64,000 nucleotides of DNA from Cylindrodendrum hubeiense (Eukaryota; Ascomycota; Sordariomycetes; Hypocreales; Nectriaceae), in NCBI GenBank assembly GCA_014621425.1, contig JAANBB010000017.1:62001-126000 (forward strand). The letters run 5' to 3'. Below the pieces are notes generated by a model, which made no database searches, had not been told where the DNA came from, and worked only from the letters and a program-made list of their open reading frames with translations. Shown in pieces: positions 1-10,859 of the stretch (positions within the stretch are counted from its first letter, which is position 1; each line of letters starts with the position of its first letter). The translations under genes and the position numbers were made by a program.

Positions 1-1
1 C

Positions 2-2299
2 TCTTCAACTGACGATGGTACTGTAAAAACAACATCTGTGGCCGCTGATGCCACCACATCAGATGACTCCGCCTCGGAGACAGCGACCGAGGTCGTTGAT
101 CCCACTACCGCAGACGATGTTACCTCGGAGGTTGCCACCCAGACCACTGCTGCCACTGCCACTAAGAGCGAGAGCGATGAGAATGCCTCCACCGAGGTGC
201 CAGCCGCAAGTACTGAGGAGCCAGCCGCAAGCACTGAGGAGCCAGCCGCAACTACTGAGGAGCCAGTCGCAACCACCTCAAAGGCAGCCGCAACCACCTC
301 AAAGGCCGCTGCGACCACAAGTGGTCTATTGGATCCGGTGGAGAGCCTTGTAAGCTCTGTCTTGGACGTTGACAACACCTCAAGCACCAAAGCGGCTGCA
401 ACTCAGACCAGCGCCGCCGCCGTGACCAGCGCCGCCGTTGAGACCAGTGCTGCCGCCGAGACCGAGACCAGCTCCCCAGAGGAAACCGAGACCAGCTCAC
501 CAGAAGAAACCGAGACCAGCGTTCCTGAGGAGACTCAGACCAGCGCCCCCGTTGAGACCCAAACTGATGTCATTCCTTCGATCTCGCTTCCCATCGATGC
601 CTCTACGTCGGCGGTCGAGGATCCTTCTGCCACCACTGCCCCTGTCGAGACTGAGAAGCCCAATTCCTCGGCCACCACTGTCGTCCCAATCAACACTGAG
701 ACTTCAGTCCCTGCTGTGACGCAAACCGCTTCATCCAACCCTACCGACTCCGGCTCTCCCAGCCCTACTGCAACAACGGGCCCGGTCGATACTTCGGTTC
801 CTGTGGCTACGGGCACGACCAACCCCACTGAGACCGCTTCTGTGCCCACCGGTACTGATGCCACGGGCACGACCAACCCTACTGATACCGCTNCTGTNCC
901 CACCGGTACCGATGCNACAGGCACGACAATCCCGACTGATACCACTGCTCCCCAATCCACTGGCACCGCTGGCACCCCTGACACTACCAGTGCACCCGAT
1001 GCGACGACCGGTTCTGAGTCCGCCACGAACCCGACGGCGACTGGGTCTGATGCCACTGGCCAGACTACCACCCCCGTTCAGTCTGGCGCAAACTCGACAG
1101 CTGGTACCGAAACTGCGTCGCAGGCCACTGACCTTCCTGGTACTGAGACCACCGGAGACTCTTCGGAGGCTACGGAGACTTCTCCCTCGACCGACAGCGA
1201 TAAGACAACTGCGGTTCAGCAGCCTACCACCACCTCGGTGGCTGCCCCGCCCAACACGGAGACCGAAGCGCCTACTTCTGTCGTCCAGTCGGCGGCCGAG
1301 CCGATCACCAGCATTCAAGCTACCGCTACTCTCAGCAATACTGATGGCTGGCTTCCCACCACAATCGTCTTCGAGCCGACGAACACTGACCCGATAACAA
1401 CTTCGACAGCTACCAGCACCGGCCTGCCTGAGGATATTCCCAGGGTTCTTCACCCTGCTGATGCTTCCCAGCCTATTCCCGACGGCACGACCCTTATCCA
1501 GATCGGATTCCTGTATCCCCTCAACTACGCCTTCGTGGCTAAGAACTCAGTCGCCGCGGCTCAGATCTTCAAGTACCTGCCTAGTGCCCTTGCTGATGGT
1601 GGTGGTTTCTCCACTGATCGCATCTTGGTGAGCCAGATCGTGCCATATGACACACGAACTAAGTGGGGATATATCACGGCCATTGCTCAGGTGTACTACC
1701 CGGAGAACATGGTTGATAGCCTTCAGATGGATCTCACCACCCCCAATTCCGCTCTCTACAACAATGACCAGGAGATTGTGCGAAACCTGACCTCGGTTAT
1801 CAACACTAAGATCGACCTCTTGGGCGACAATGCCGAGAGCTCTTCTGGTAGTGGCAGCAGCTCTAACAACGATGACAGCAGCCAAAACGATGGATTCAGC
1901 AACAGTGGCACGGACAACCAGACTGCCAAGCAAAAGGCTACCGTTGCCGGCATTGCTATTGGTTCATTCGCTTTGGCTGGTGTGTATGGTGCTGCCATGT
2001 TCCTTGTTGCCCGTCGCTACAAGCGCAAGAAGCAGCAGGGCCACCGCCGTGCCAGTTCCATTGGCAGCAGCCAAGCTTCGTCTGAGATGCGATACGCTGG
2101 CAACGGCAGCCCTGCCCTGATGGGTGGTGCGCTCCTTAGCCGGGACTTCTCATCATATGGCGCTGCTGCGAACGAGATCCCGCGCGCTCACTACGGCCGT
2201 GACAGCCACGGCAGCGGTCGCAGCGGCATGGGCAACTCTGCTCGAACGGCATACATTTCGCCTCCCGTTGCAGCCGAGAACTCTCTGGGCTGGAACTGA
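2..2299 (+). CDS. MSB2: Signalling mucin MSB2 (5' partial)
   Basis: The reading frame is open from the left edge, so the start codon and signal peptide lie outside the window; 765 residues are visible. Residues 1 to about 440 are Ser/Thr/Pro-rich and repetitive (7-residue EEPAAST/SKAAATT-type units near 190-310 and an 18-residue unit near 790-950), as expected of an O-glycosylated mucin. About residues 447-610 form a globular extracellular domain (IQIGFLYPLNYAFV, then TKWGYITAIAQVYYPENM) resembling the Hkr1-Msb2 homology region. A single membrane helix follows (about 645-668, AGIAIGSFALAGVYGAAMFL), then a basic stop-transfer RRYKRKK and a short Ser/Gly-rich tail. Known family role: plasma-membrane sensor above the Cdc42/MAP-kinase cascade for filamentous or invasive growth and osmostress. 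No intron is seen in the visible part. Three N bases lie in the repeats. Confidence 0.85.
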   Translation, partial: SSTDDGTVKTTSVAADATTSDDSASETATEVVDPTTADDVTSEVATQTTAATATKSESDENASTEVPAASTEEPAASTEEPAATTEEPVATTSKAAATTSKAAATTSGLLDPVESLVSSVLDVDNTSSTKAAATQTSAAAVTSAAVETSAAAETETSSPEETETSSPEETETSVPEETQTSAPVETQTDVIPSISLPIDASTSAVEDPSATTAPVETEKPNSSATTVVPINTETSVPAVTQTASSNPTDSGSPSPTATTGPVDTSVPVATGTTNPTETASVPTGTDATGTTNPTDTAXXPTGTDXTGTTIPTDTTAPQSTGTAGTPDTTSAPDATTGSESATNPTATGSDATGQTTTPVQSGANSTAGTETASQATDLPGTETTGDSSEATETSPSTDSDKTTAVQQPTTTSVAAPPNTETEAPTSVVQSAAEPITSIQATATLSNTDGWLPTTIVFEPTNTDPITTSTATSTGLPEDIPRVLHPADASQPIPDGTTLIQIGFLYPLNYAFVAKNSVAAAQIFKYLPSALADGGGFSTDRILVSQIVPYDTRTKWGYITAIAQVYYPENMVDSLQMDLTTPNSALYNNDQEIVRNLTSVINTKIDLLGDNAESSSGSGSSSNNDDSSQNDGFSNSGTDNQTAKQKATVAGIAIGSFALAGVYGAAMFLVARRYKRKKQQGHRRASSIGSSQASSEMRYAGNGSPALMGGALLSRDFSSYGAAANEIPRAHYGRDSHGSGRSGMGNSARTAYISPPVAAENSLGWN
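190..325 (+). repeat. 7-residue coding tandem repeat in MSB2
   Basis: About six tandem 21-nt units encode EEPAAST, EEPAATT, EEPVATT and SKAAATT. They are in frame with the mucin and supply Ser/Thr glycosylation sites. Confidence 0.8.
793..925 (+). repeat. 54-nt coding tandem repeat in MSB2 containing N bases
   Basis: A 54-nt unit beginning GGCACGACCAAYCC (encoding GTTNPT...PTGTDAT) occurs about 2.4 times. N bases at 893, 898 and 916 fall inside the second copy, at positions aligning with T, G and C of the first copy. Confidence 0.75.
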
Positions 2300-4662
2300 T
2301 GCCATGAAGACGCACTCTCTCGTCATTTGAACATCACATCTCCACAAATGCGCCATCTTCCCTTTTTTATTTTTCTTACACTTCGATACCCTTCTTCGGT
2401 GGACTGACAAATTCTCCGACCCGGTGCCCATCTCTTGAGACTGCACCGCCTTGCCAACACGACGGGGCTCCGCCGACAGACCGCGATCATGAGCCCTCGA
2501 CGCGAAATGTTTTCCTTTAGCTATTTCTCCGCCCTTTCAACAACGAAGAGTGCGAGAATCGCATTCCGGTATAGACTTGCGGGTCGGTAGCTCCGACCAT
2601 CCATCATTACCTCCCCATGCCTGGCGCCACGAAAAGGGGTAGAGCCCCCGCAACATTTATTATTCTTATGGCTCCATCCTGGCGACCTGAGCATATTTTT
2701 TAATGCTTTTGGTTCCTTTATTTTTATTCTTTTTCTCATTGAGAACTATGTGGTGGATAAGGAAGAGATGGGATGGTCTGATGACTGGCGCAAGGAGCGC
2801 GTTCTTGGGGAACTGAGAGGCAGCGATCAATGCCTCGGTTATAAGGAGGATGGGACTGATCCAGAGGAGAGAGAGACCGAGTAGGCGAGCAGGTCCCGGC
2901 AGGCATGTTGAATTGTATATTAGAGAGGGCCATTTGTATGGCGTCCTCGAGTAGACATGTGTGGACTGTTTGCGGCATGCTTGTACGTTTACGTGTGTTG
3001 GGACGGGACCAGACCGGCCCGCGTGGGAGGATGAGTAGTGGTTGTGGTTGGTTTTGGAAGTTGTCGAAGTCCAGCATATACCAATACGTTAAAACACCTA
3101 AAAAGAGACAATGGACTTGATGAGACTTGTATTTGGACGCTTAGACATGTGGTGGGTGCTGTCTTCGTGTCAAGGCAGACGGTGACGATGAGCCGACTTC
3201 CTGATTGAGCGAGGAGTGGGCGAGAGGGACGCCTTGATAGGGCTGATGGATGTGTTGCACAGCATTGATCTACGGTATTGCGGCACTTGAGGCGTATTGG
3301 GCTTGTTGATTGGGCTTGGAGGCCAAATCGGGGTCTACCAAAGCAGCCTGACGCACTCTCGTGACTACGGATTCTGTAGAGTGGGGATGGAGTGGGGATG
3401 GAATGGGGATGGAAAGGGAAAGGAATCAAGGTACTACGTCGTAGACAGGAGATTTGGAAGGCTGGAAGGCTGGAAGGGGAAAAGGAGATGGAGAGAAGCA
3501 GGATGGTCTGGATGGAGAATTACGGAGAAGAGCGTGATGGGTGACGAGGGGGAGCAAGCCACGCAACAAGGCATAAAGTATGCCAGGGCGTCAGGGCGCC
3601 AGCAAAGACTAGGAAGGCTAGGTGGAAGGCTAGCAAAGGCTAGTGTAATTTCCCCTTGCAGAAACCTTGACGGTAGAGGGCGCTATGGCGGCGGCGCCAA
3701 CGGTGCGGCGTTGTATTTAGCGGTCTATCAGGGCCTGGCCTCGGGCCCTGGGCGCTGTTCAGGTAGGGGCCCGGTTGGTGGTGTGGGCGAGCGCCCGACA
3801 GCAGTGGATGGTGACAGGCGAGAGGCTAATGCTCACGGTGATGCCAATGGTGGTACCTATTCATGGCGGTTCCGGTGGAGCCAGTGCGCATCAAGTCAGA
3901 CTATTTGCGGATTCTCGGGGCATCGCATCGGTCTAGAGGGGATGTGAGCAGACGGGACAGCGGCCTAGACTAGATCTAGAAGCAAGGGATGTACTACGTA
4001 GCATGATTTTCGGGGATGAAAGAGATAAGTTAGCGGTACTGCCGTGGCACTGCTGCATCAATGTACTACGTATATTGTGCAGTATAGTCCCATGTATGTA
4101 CAGTACGTACGCGCACTGGCTGGGAACTGGGAACTGGGAGCTGGGAGCTGGGACTTGGAGATGAGGACGGAGGTGCGAGTCGTGGCTTTTCTCCTGGCTG
4201 TGGAGCAGATTCGTCAGCTCAAATCCGGCTGACTGACGAACTGGGCTTGGACGAAGCGGCGCTGAGAGCCGACTACTGCCAAGCATCTGCACGTGTAGTT
4301 GGCAGACACGAGAGCACGAGCACGCAGTCCGGCCCAACTGAATCAAGCATGGAGAGAATCCCAAGCTGTTGGTCGCCCTGTCCGAAGCGCCGTCGGCGCG
4401 CACGTTGTGGCGGCGCCTGGGCGGTTAGGAAGCATAAAATATGTCGAGTCAAGTGGGAGGGAGGGTCCGATGGGATGGTGGATGGTTCCGCGGTTAGGAC
4501 ACGACAGGGAGAGGAAGAAAAGAATAGCCCAAGACATGGGACGGGCTGACAGGGGCCAAGGGACAAGGGACAAGGAACAAGGGACATGGGGACATGGGAT
4601 GAACGCCTTTATGCATTCTGTCGGGGGCTGGCCGAGGAGCATGACTGGGCTTTTCTGTGCAA

Positions 4663-4692
4663 GCGTGCAGCGTGCAGCGTGCAGCGTGCAGC
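4663..4692 (+). repeat. gcgtgca heptamer repeat
   Basis: Just over four perfect copies of a 7-nt unit (GCGTGCA), non-coding. Confidence 0.85.
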
Positions 4693-5152
4693 ATAGGTGG
4701 ATGGAGTATGTATGTCGGTCGGGTTGCAGTATTGGATCTGTTTGGTGAGTTGTTTGGTTTGGTTTGGTTTGGTTTGCCCTGGTCCGAGTCGATTTGGGCT
4801 GGGGGTGCATGCTGGCGTGCATGAGTTTGGTGGTGGGAGTGGGTGGGCGGAACGGTGTTAGTGGTGGTGGTGATGGTAGTGGTGATGGTGGATGGTGATG
4901 GTGGATGAATGGACGGCGGATGGTCGGCGGATGGTGGGGTGAGGGAAGCAAGCGATGGATGGGCCGTCGTTATATGCATCCATCTATGCACACACTCACA
5001 TCCGCCGAAGGATCAATGAATAATGGGCGGTTATAGACGAGGGAGAAGCGTGCAGGCGCCCGAACGGATCGAAAGGATGCCACGGTGGAGTTGGAGACCA
5101 GGGGCGGGATGGGATGCCAGCCCGTCAAGCCCAGCTCAAGCCTCGGTGCTTA

Positions 5153-5169
5153 CCCCCCCCCCCCCCCCC
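5153..5169 (+). repeat. 17-nt poly-C tract
   Basis: An uninterrupted run of 17 cytosines in the spacer about 560 bp upstream of the DUF3433 gene. The length is unreliable in draft sequence. Confidence 0.9.
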
Positions 5170-5730
5170 GCAAGGACCCAAAATGGGATGCATTGAGGGG
5201 GGTTTTTAGGAGAAATATTGGGTTAAACTACCACGCATTACGGCCTACTCCGTACTGGCGTCGATGGCACACCGATGGATGGGACTAGTCGACCTGTGAG
5301 CGTGTGCTGTCGCTTGTCCGGAGAAGTCCTGGCGCGGGAAACGAGCAATTCTCCTCCTCCTCCTCCATCCTCTTCAACGTCCTTCTCGGGGTAGCAATCC
5401 CTCCCTGCGTCCGCTTCCTGCAGCCCATTCCTTCTCTGCACGTCTCTCGTTTTGCCCACAGGGTCTCATTTGTCCGCCTGGAGGCGACCATGACTTGAGT
5501 GCTTTCCAATCCGGAGAGCTGGAGTACACGCCCCGAGTCCAAGCCAGGACGGAACCCGAGCGCGAGTGTCGAGTGTTGTGTGTGTATAAGCCCACGCCGT
5601 CTCGCAAACAAGCAATCACACAAAGCAACAAGCACATACAGTCACAGTCTGGCGCATCCAAGACAACCAAACAAAGAAGCAGAACCATAATAGTTAATCA
5701 CTACGCCATCGACACCCACGCCGCCCAATA

Positions 5731-8700
5731 ATGGCAACGTCGTGGAACAACCTCGGCCTCCACGGCGTCGATCCCTCGTCCACCTACAACCGCAACTCCG
5801 ACTTCGTTACCTACGACGAAACATCCTCCTCGTCACACCAAAGCTTTGCACGATGGCCCTCCCCGCAGCCGACGACCTCGACGACACCCTTCATCCCCCC
5901 GCCTATGCTCTCGCCGCCCGCGCCGTCGCACCGCGGTAGTCACACGCCGAGCCCGCTCAACCTTCCGCCTCTCAGCCCACGCGGGCCTCCCAATTCCAAC
6001 AACCCCAACAGCCCTCGCGGCCGCCTGAGTCCTCAAAGCCCTCACGACCTCAACAGCCCACGGAGCCCACGCAGTCCCGGGTACCAGACGCTGCAGCGCG
6101 GGGCGTTCCCGTCGCCAGGCAGCGACCCTTCGCCTCGCCGCGCGCGACGACGCATACGGGCACCACCAGCAGCACTTCGCCGCGGACGCGCGCCAGCCAT
6201 GGAAACCTGGATGCGTTGCTGGAACACCCGTACTTCGACAGCCCGCCTGACACGGCTGGGTCGCGCGAAAATACCACGTTCCGCGCCGCAGAAGCCTCCG
6301 AGGTGCCGGTCCGGGATGGTTGGCGGCCATGGTGGCTGCGGCACCAAATTATCGGTGGCTTCCTGGGGACCTTCGTGGTGCTGGGGATCGTGGGGGAGGT
6401 GGTAATGTGGATGATCTCGCGGGATGACTGGGAGAACAGTGCTCAGGGGCTTTGGACATTTGGACCCGTTGTTGGTGAGTTTCCCCCAGGAACCTCTCTT
6501 GGTGTAACCCGAGTGATGAAATCTGCGAGTATTCGTGTATGTGAAAATGTGCTAACCTATGAAAAGTCACTTCTGTCTTGGCCATGCTCTGGTCGCGAGT
6601 CGAATCGCAGGCTCTACTCTACATGCCCTGGATCATCCTCGAGGGCCGACCTGCCTCCGGCGAAGACACCCGCCGCAAGCAAGCTTACCGAACCGTCCTG
6701 CTCGATTACCCCGGAATGAACAGCGTCCAAGCTCTAATGAAGGCATTCGGCAACCGCCATCACCTCGTCGTCGCCTCCATTACCGTGTCACTGCTGCTGC
6801 GCGCCCAGATCGTCCTCTCCACGGGCGTCTTCCACGCCGAGGTCCAGGCCAATGGCTCCTTGCTTCTCAGGGTCCGCCCAGGGATGATGCACACCATGGC
6901 CGGTGTCTTCTGTATCCTGGGTGGCTTCCTTCTTCCAATGCTTTATCACGCACCCTCCAAGCGCGGCATCGCCGCCCGTGATCCCACCTCTGCAGCCGGC
7001 ACCGCCGCATTGCTCGGAAACAGCCAGCATTTCATAGCTCGTCTGAGCGGTACGGGCGGTGCAGGCATGGACGTGGTGACCGCGAGGCTCGCGGGTTCGT
7101 GGTACACCACTGAGGTACACCAGCCTGGCAAGAAACCTGCCGAGACGTTCCAGTTGAGGCAGCTCAGTGGCGGACCGCCCGTTTCGATGAGTGACGGTTC
7201 TAGCTGCTCCGAGGAGGCCATGGGGGAGTATCGTCCATGGACACTGGGCGCTCGTGTGCAGACAGTGAGCATTATCGCATGTGCTGTGCTGCTCGCAGGC
7301 ATGTGTGTCATCTTCGCCTTACGAGGCAGCGGGGATGGCCTCGATGTCTCCGATTCAATTTTCATCCTCTGGACGTTTATCCCGACACTCATCTTCGCCA
7401 CCCTTGCCATCTTTTGGAGCCGTATCGACATCGACACCCGCCGTGTCACCCCCTTCCTGAAGCTGACGGTCAACAAGTGCCGGTTCCAGGAGTCGCTCGG
7501 GCTGACCTACATGAACGAGTTTGGCATGTTTACCATTGTCAAGTCCATGAAGTTCAAGGACTGGGGCGTTTTTGTCAGGAAGGCAATGGCAATGTTCGGC
7601 TGGCTACTGCCCATCTTTACGGCAGGCCTGTTCGCCATCACTGAAGTCGCGCAAACTGCCCACCTGGAGCTCCGTCAGGAGACGCAGTTCCAGTCTACCA
7701 GCAAGTCCCTTAGCAGCACTCTGGATGCCGACGTGATTGATCGTATTCTCATACGGGATACGCCCAGCTATCCGGCTTCGACGTACGAGACCTGGGCATT
7801 CCCGGAGTTGGAGCTCGTAAGCCACGGCAAAGATTGGCCATTGCCAAACACAGAGCTGACGGCAACGGTGCCCGCTCTCTCGGCCGGGCTCAATTGCGAG
7901 ACCCTATCGTTGACTAACGGCGCGGGAGCGAAGTTGAAGTGTACTGCTCTTGGAAGCTCTAGCTCTACTAAGACGGCAATTTGCGGAACCGGACAAAATA
8001 ACACGGGGCTCGTGGTTACATCATGCACGGGATTGTCGACTGATTTTGCCCTCAACTATGTTTGGGGTAGCTGCAGCGACGACAGCGACATATCAATCCT
8101 CCGATGTAATCAGTCTATCACCGAGATCGACATTTTTACGACGTTCCACACCGAGGATCTTACCATCGATACAGACAGCATTCCCCTCGCCGACACCGAT
8201 AGCGAGAACGACTCAGATGTGGATATGGATGTGTCGACGGCCTATGAGGCCTTGGATGTGATCGGTAGCGATGATGATAGTCTCACGGGGTTGGATGGCT
8301 TCTTCCGGACGCTGGTGCTGTCGCGACTTGATATGCGCCTCGGGCGTCTCTTGGCACCTGAGCGTCAGAATTCTGTTGCTGAGATGATCCGGCTGCAACA
8401 CGGCATTGTGGGTGCCCAGGTATTCAACAGTGACATGGTCCGGAAGAACATATCTTCATCTAAGCTCCAGGCTCGTGCCGATGACGACAGCTCCTCGCTC
8501 CTCGCCGCCACAGTCGACTACTTCGTGCCACGTCTCACGCAGTCCCGCGTGCAGACGTTCGTGCTGATCGCCATCCTGGCTATAACACTGGTTCTAGGCG
8601 TCTTCGCCCTGCGCACGACGCACCGCGGCGCACCGCTGCCCAAGGACCCGAGCAGCATAGCCGCGCAGGCTAGTCTCCTGTCGGACTCGTCGCTGTGGCG

Positions 8701-8977
8701 GCGACTCCCGGAAGGCGCGGCGTGGATGGACGATGATGATCTGGCGCGGTGCCTGCGGCGCAAGACCTTCCGGCTCGGGTGGCACAATACCGGCAGGACA
8801 ACCCCCGGGGGCACCCGTGACCGGAACTACGGCATCGGTATTGTGCAGGACGAAGGCAAGATGGCGAGAAGAGCGGAGATGGACACGATGCGGAGCAGTA
8901 GCGTGCCAGGGCGGTATATCAGCATGGCGCCGGGCGTGTACTCTTACGGGGACATCCCGTTGTATGAGAAGGAATAG
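5731..8977 (+). CDS. DUF3433-domain multi-pass membrane protein (frame break near 5' end)
   Basis: Function unknown; two DUF3433-type modules are recognisable. The first is LAMLWSRVESQALLYMPW followed by LLDYPG and a helix near HHLVVASITVSLLLRAQ; the second is FWSRIDIDTRRVTPF followed by GLTYMNEFGMFTIVKS and KDWGVFVRKAMAMFGW. About seven hydrophobic segments are visible, the first near 6340-6410 and the last near 8555-8615. The N-terminal ~200 residues are Ser/Pro-rich (SPRSPRSP), probably cytosolic. Exon 1 is 5731-6474, the intron 6475-6566 (92 nt, GTGAGT, branch GCTAAC, AAAAG) and exon 2 6567-8977. The N-terminal frame starting at 5731 and the frame reaching the splice donor differ by one base somewhere between 5940 and about 6200, with no credible intron there. 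A one-base loss restores about 1,051 residues, so this is either a sequence error or a broken allele. Confidence 0.75.
6475..6566 (+). other. Spliceosomal intron of the DUF3433 gene
   Basis: Donor GTGAGT, branch-like GCTAAC at 6551 and acceptor AAAAG. Splicing joins G (6474) to TC, making a Val codon and restoring frame into exon 2. Confidence 0.85.
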
Positions 8978-9219
8978 AGCGTGCTTTGAGAGCAAGCGAT
9001 GGGTGGACGGATACATTATTTGGGATCGGTTACTGTTTTGAATTTGGGCATGCATGGCGTTGGCGGACAGGACATTCAACGGGATGGTGAATACGAGCAT
9101 CTTTTGTCTTTGCTCCGGTGCTGGTTGATTCCCTGGTTGGTTATGGATCATGACTGAGGTCCACTGATGATTGATATCCTACATATATTTAGAGAGTAAT
9201 TATGTGAGAAAGCGGCAAC

Positions 9220-9289
9220 GGCTGAGGCAATGGCTGAGGCAATGGCTGAGGCAATGACCGAGGCAATGACCGAGGCAATGACCGAGGCC
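9220..9289 (+). repeat. 12-nt minisatellite
   Basis: About six 12-nt units in two variants, GGCTGAGGCAAT (three copies) then GACCGAGGCAAT (three copies), in the spacer upstream of the histidinol-phosphatase gene. Confidence 0.9.
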
Positions 9290-9645
9290 TGTTGATATAG
9301 AGCTGAATCACCGGCAGGATACATTATTCAACAGTGATTTTGTCCATCCGAGTATTGCGGGTTGGCATCGTGAGAGTCGAGGCTGTTTCGAGAGAGGAAT
9401 TACTCGAAAGGGAAAAGTGGGTCAGACGATATCTTCCAACCATCTACGAGGCCCGAATTACGCATTCTGGGAACTGCGGGACCCGAAACCTTGGAACCGA
9501 GGGAGTCTAATTCTTAACCCGACGTCTCTGGACTCAAACTGTTCAGGGGACATTGGCACGCCGCAGAGGTTCCGTTGACTCCTCTACTCTACTCCTCTCA
9601 ATTCATCAACGCCTCCAGGCATTCTCGGTCTACGTCAGGCCCCGT

Positions 9646-9652
9646 TGACTCA
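9646..9652 (+). promoter_or_regulatory. CPC1/GCN4-type box TGACTCA
   Basis: A perfect TGACTCA lies 98 bp before the histidinol-phosphatase ATG, with a one-mismatch TGACTCC at 9576-9582. This heptamer is the known binding site of the GCN4/CPC1 bZIP activator that induces amino-acid biosynthetic genes, including histidine genes, on starvation. Binding here is inferred from the motif and the gene's identity. Confidence 0.7.
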
Positions 9653-9749
9653 AGCTAAAAAGTGCCCATCACCCCGCCCCCGCCATCGACGACCGAGTCT
9701 CCCTCTCACTCTCACTCTCATCAGCCTGAGAACGGGATATTCAGCCGCC

Positions 9750-10859
9750 ATGGCCTTCACAATGCACTCCCACTCCGGGGAGTTCTGCCCGGGCCACGCA
9801 AAGGACCAGCTTGAGGACATCCTCAAACATGCCATCTCCATTGGCTACAAGACCATTGGACTCACAGAGCATATGCCTCGTTATGAGGAGCGGGACCTGT
9901 ATCCCGAAGAGGTGAGATGAGCCCATGTGTGTCTGTCTTATACAACTCATCCCCTCTCATTTTTGCACACGATATCACACATCCTTCTCCCAGGCCCTCA
10001 GCTTACACTTCATAGCTCGACGACCCCCCCGCCTCGCTCGCTGTTCTTCCGCCCCGCCATGAAGCCTACATCGTCGAAGCCCAGCGACTGCAGAAGGCCT
10101 ACGCCTCTCAGATCCACATCCTCATCGGCTTCGAGGCCGAGTTTATCAGGCCCTCGTTCGCGCCACTCGTCCACGCCCTTGCCGAGAACCCGGCCATCGA
10201 CTACTTCATCGGCTCCGTGCACCACGTCCACAGCATCCCCATCGACTTCGACGCCAGCATGTTTGGTCTCGCGCGGGATGCCAGCGGGCCGAGCGATGCG
10301 CCTGGCACAGAGGAGCAGCTGTACGAGGACTACTACGATTTGCAGTTCCAGATGCTCCAGGAGTTGAAGCCCCGTGTTGTCGGCCACTTTGATCTCATCC
10401 GGCTGCTGAGTGAGGAGCCCGGGAGAGATATTCGTCAGTGGAAGGGCGTTTGGGAGCGTGTCGTGAGGAATCTTAAGCTCGTGGCCAAGCAAGGCGGATG
10501 GCTGGAGTGCAACAGCGCAGCCCTGCGAAAGGGTCTGGCAGAGCCGTACCCGTCCAGACTGATCTCTGAAGTGAGTATCAAGTCCCCGCAATCGCTATCC
10601 AAGACATCGAGTATGCTGACAAGTCTCCAAGGAATGGCTCAAGATGGGAGGCAAGTTCACCTTCTCCGACGATAGCCACGGCATCGCCCAGGTCGCCACC
10701 AACTACGCCCGTACTGTGACATACCTAGAGAGCCTCGGCGTAAAGGAGGTATGGACGTACGAGCGAAAGCCACATCCCGGTCTCGAGGGCAACAACAGGG
10801 CGACCATCCAAGAGATCGGCGTTCCGCTAACGGCGTTCCACGAGAACTTCAAGCAGTAG
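9750..10859 (+). CDS. HIS2: Histidinol-phosphatase, PHP family
   Basis: Hydrolyses L-histidinol phosphate to L-histidinol, the penultimate stage of histidine synthesis, in the cytosol. Three exons: 9750-9911, 10016-10570 and 10632-10859 (introns of 104 and 61 nt, donors GTGAGA and GTGAGT); the spliced protein is 314 residues, typical of HisK/HIS2-type enzymes. PHP metal-binding motifs are visible: MHSHSGEFC (H6, H8), GLTEH (H41), the acidic GFEAEF, GSVHHVH, GHFDLI, and the C-terminal FSDDSH with the final Asp and His. The start at 9750 was chosen because it places the first HxH close to the N-terminus. A TGACTCA box stands 98 bp upstream. The gene converges on the HOS3-type deacetylase gene. 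Confidence 0.93.

Larger units (their letters stand above)
2300..5730. other. 3.4-kb spacer, repeat-rich, no gene recognised
   Basis: This stretch holds the MSB2 3' region and the promoter and 5' UTR of the downstream DUF3433 gene. Open frames here are short or low-complexity and match no family I know. It contains simple-sequence tracts (ctggga repeats near 4118-4152, gcagcgt repeats 4663-4692, ttggt repeats 4752-4776, gatggt-rich DNA 4858-4935, a 17-C run at 5153-5169). It also carries TACTACGTA motifs at about 3992 and 4064 and TACTCCGTA at 5246. Confidence 0.7.
8978..9749. other. Spacer: DUF3433 3' end and histidinol-phosphatase promoter
   Basis: 772 bp holding a 12-nt minisatellite (9220-9289) and, near the HIS2-type gene, one perfect and one near-perfect CPC1/GCN4 box. 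No coding potential recognised. Confidence 0.75.

Noticed and set aside
535..1453. Long open frames on the minus strand opposite MSB2 (178 and 240 codons)
   Set aside because: They mirror the repetitive mucin codons; composition is an artefact of the Ser/Thr repeats.
3297..3947. 216-codon plus-strand frame in the 3.4-kb spacer
   Set aside because: Gly/Arg/Trp-rich composition without domains, in repeat-laden DNA; no support as a gene.
4343..4991. Minus-strand frames of 165-202 codons rich in His/Pro/Thr
   Set aside because: They are translations of gatggt and similar simple repeats.
5495..5731. Upstream ORF whose TAA overlaps the DUF3433 ATG
   Set aside because: The overlap is striking, but the frame begins at TTG and the only support is position; no ATG-initiated uORF of that extent.
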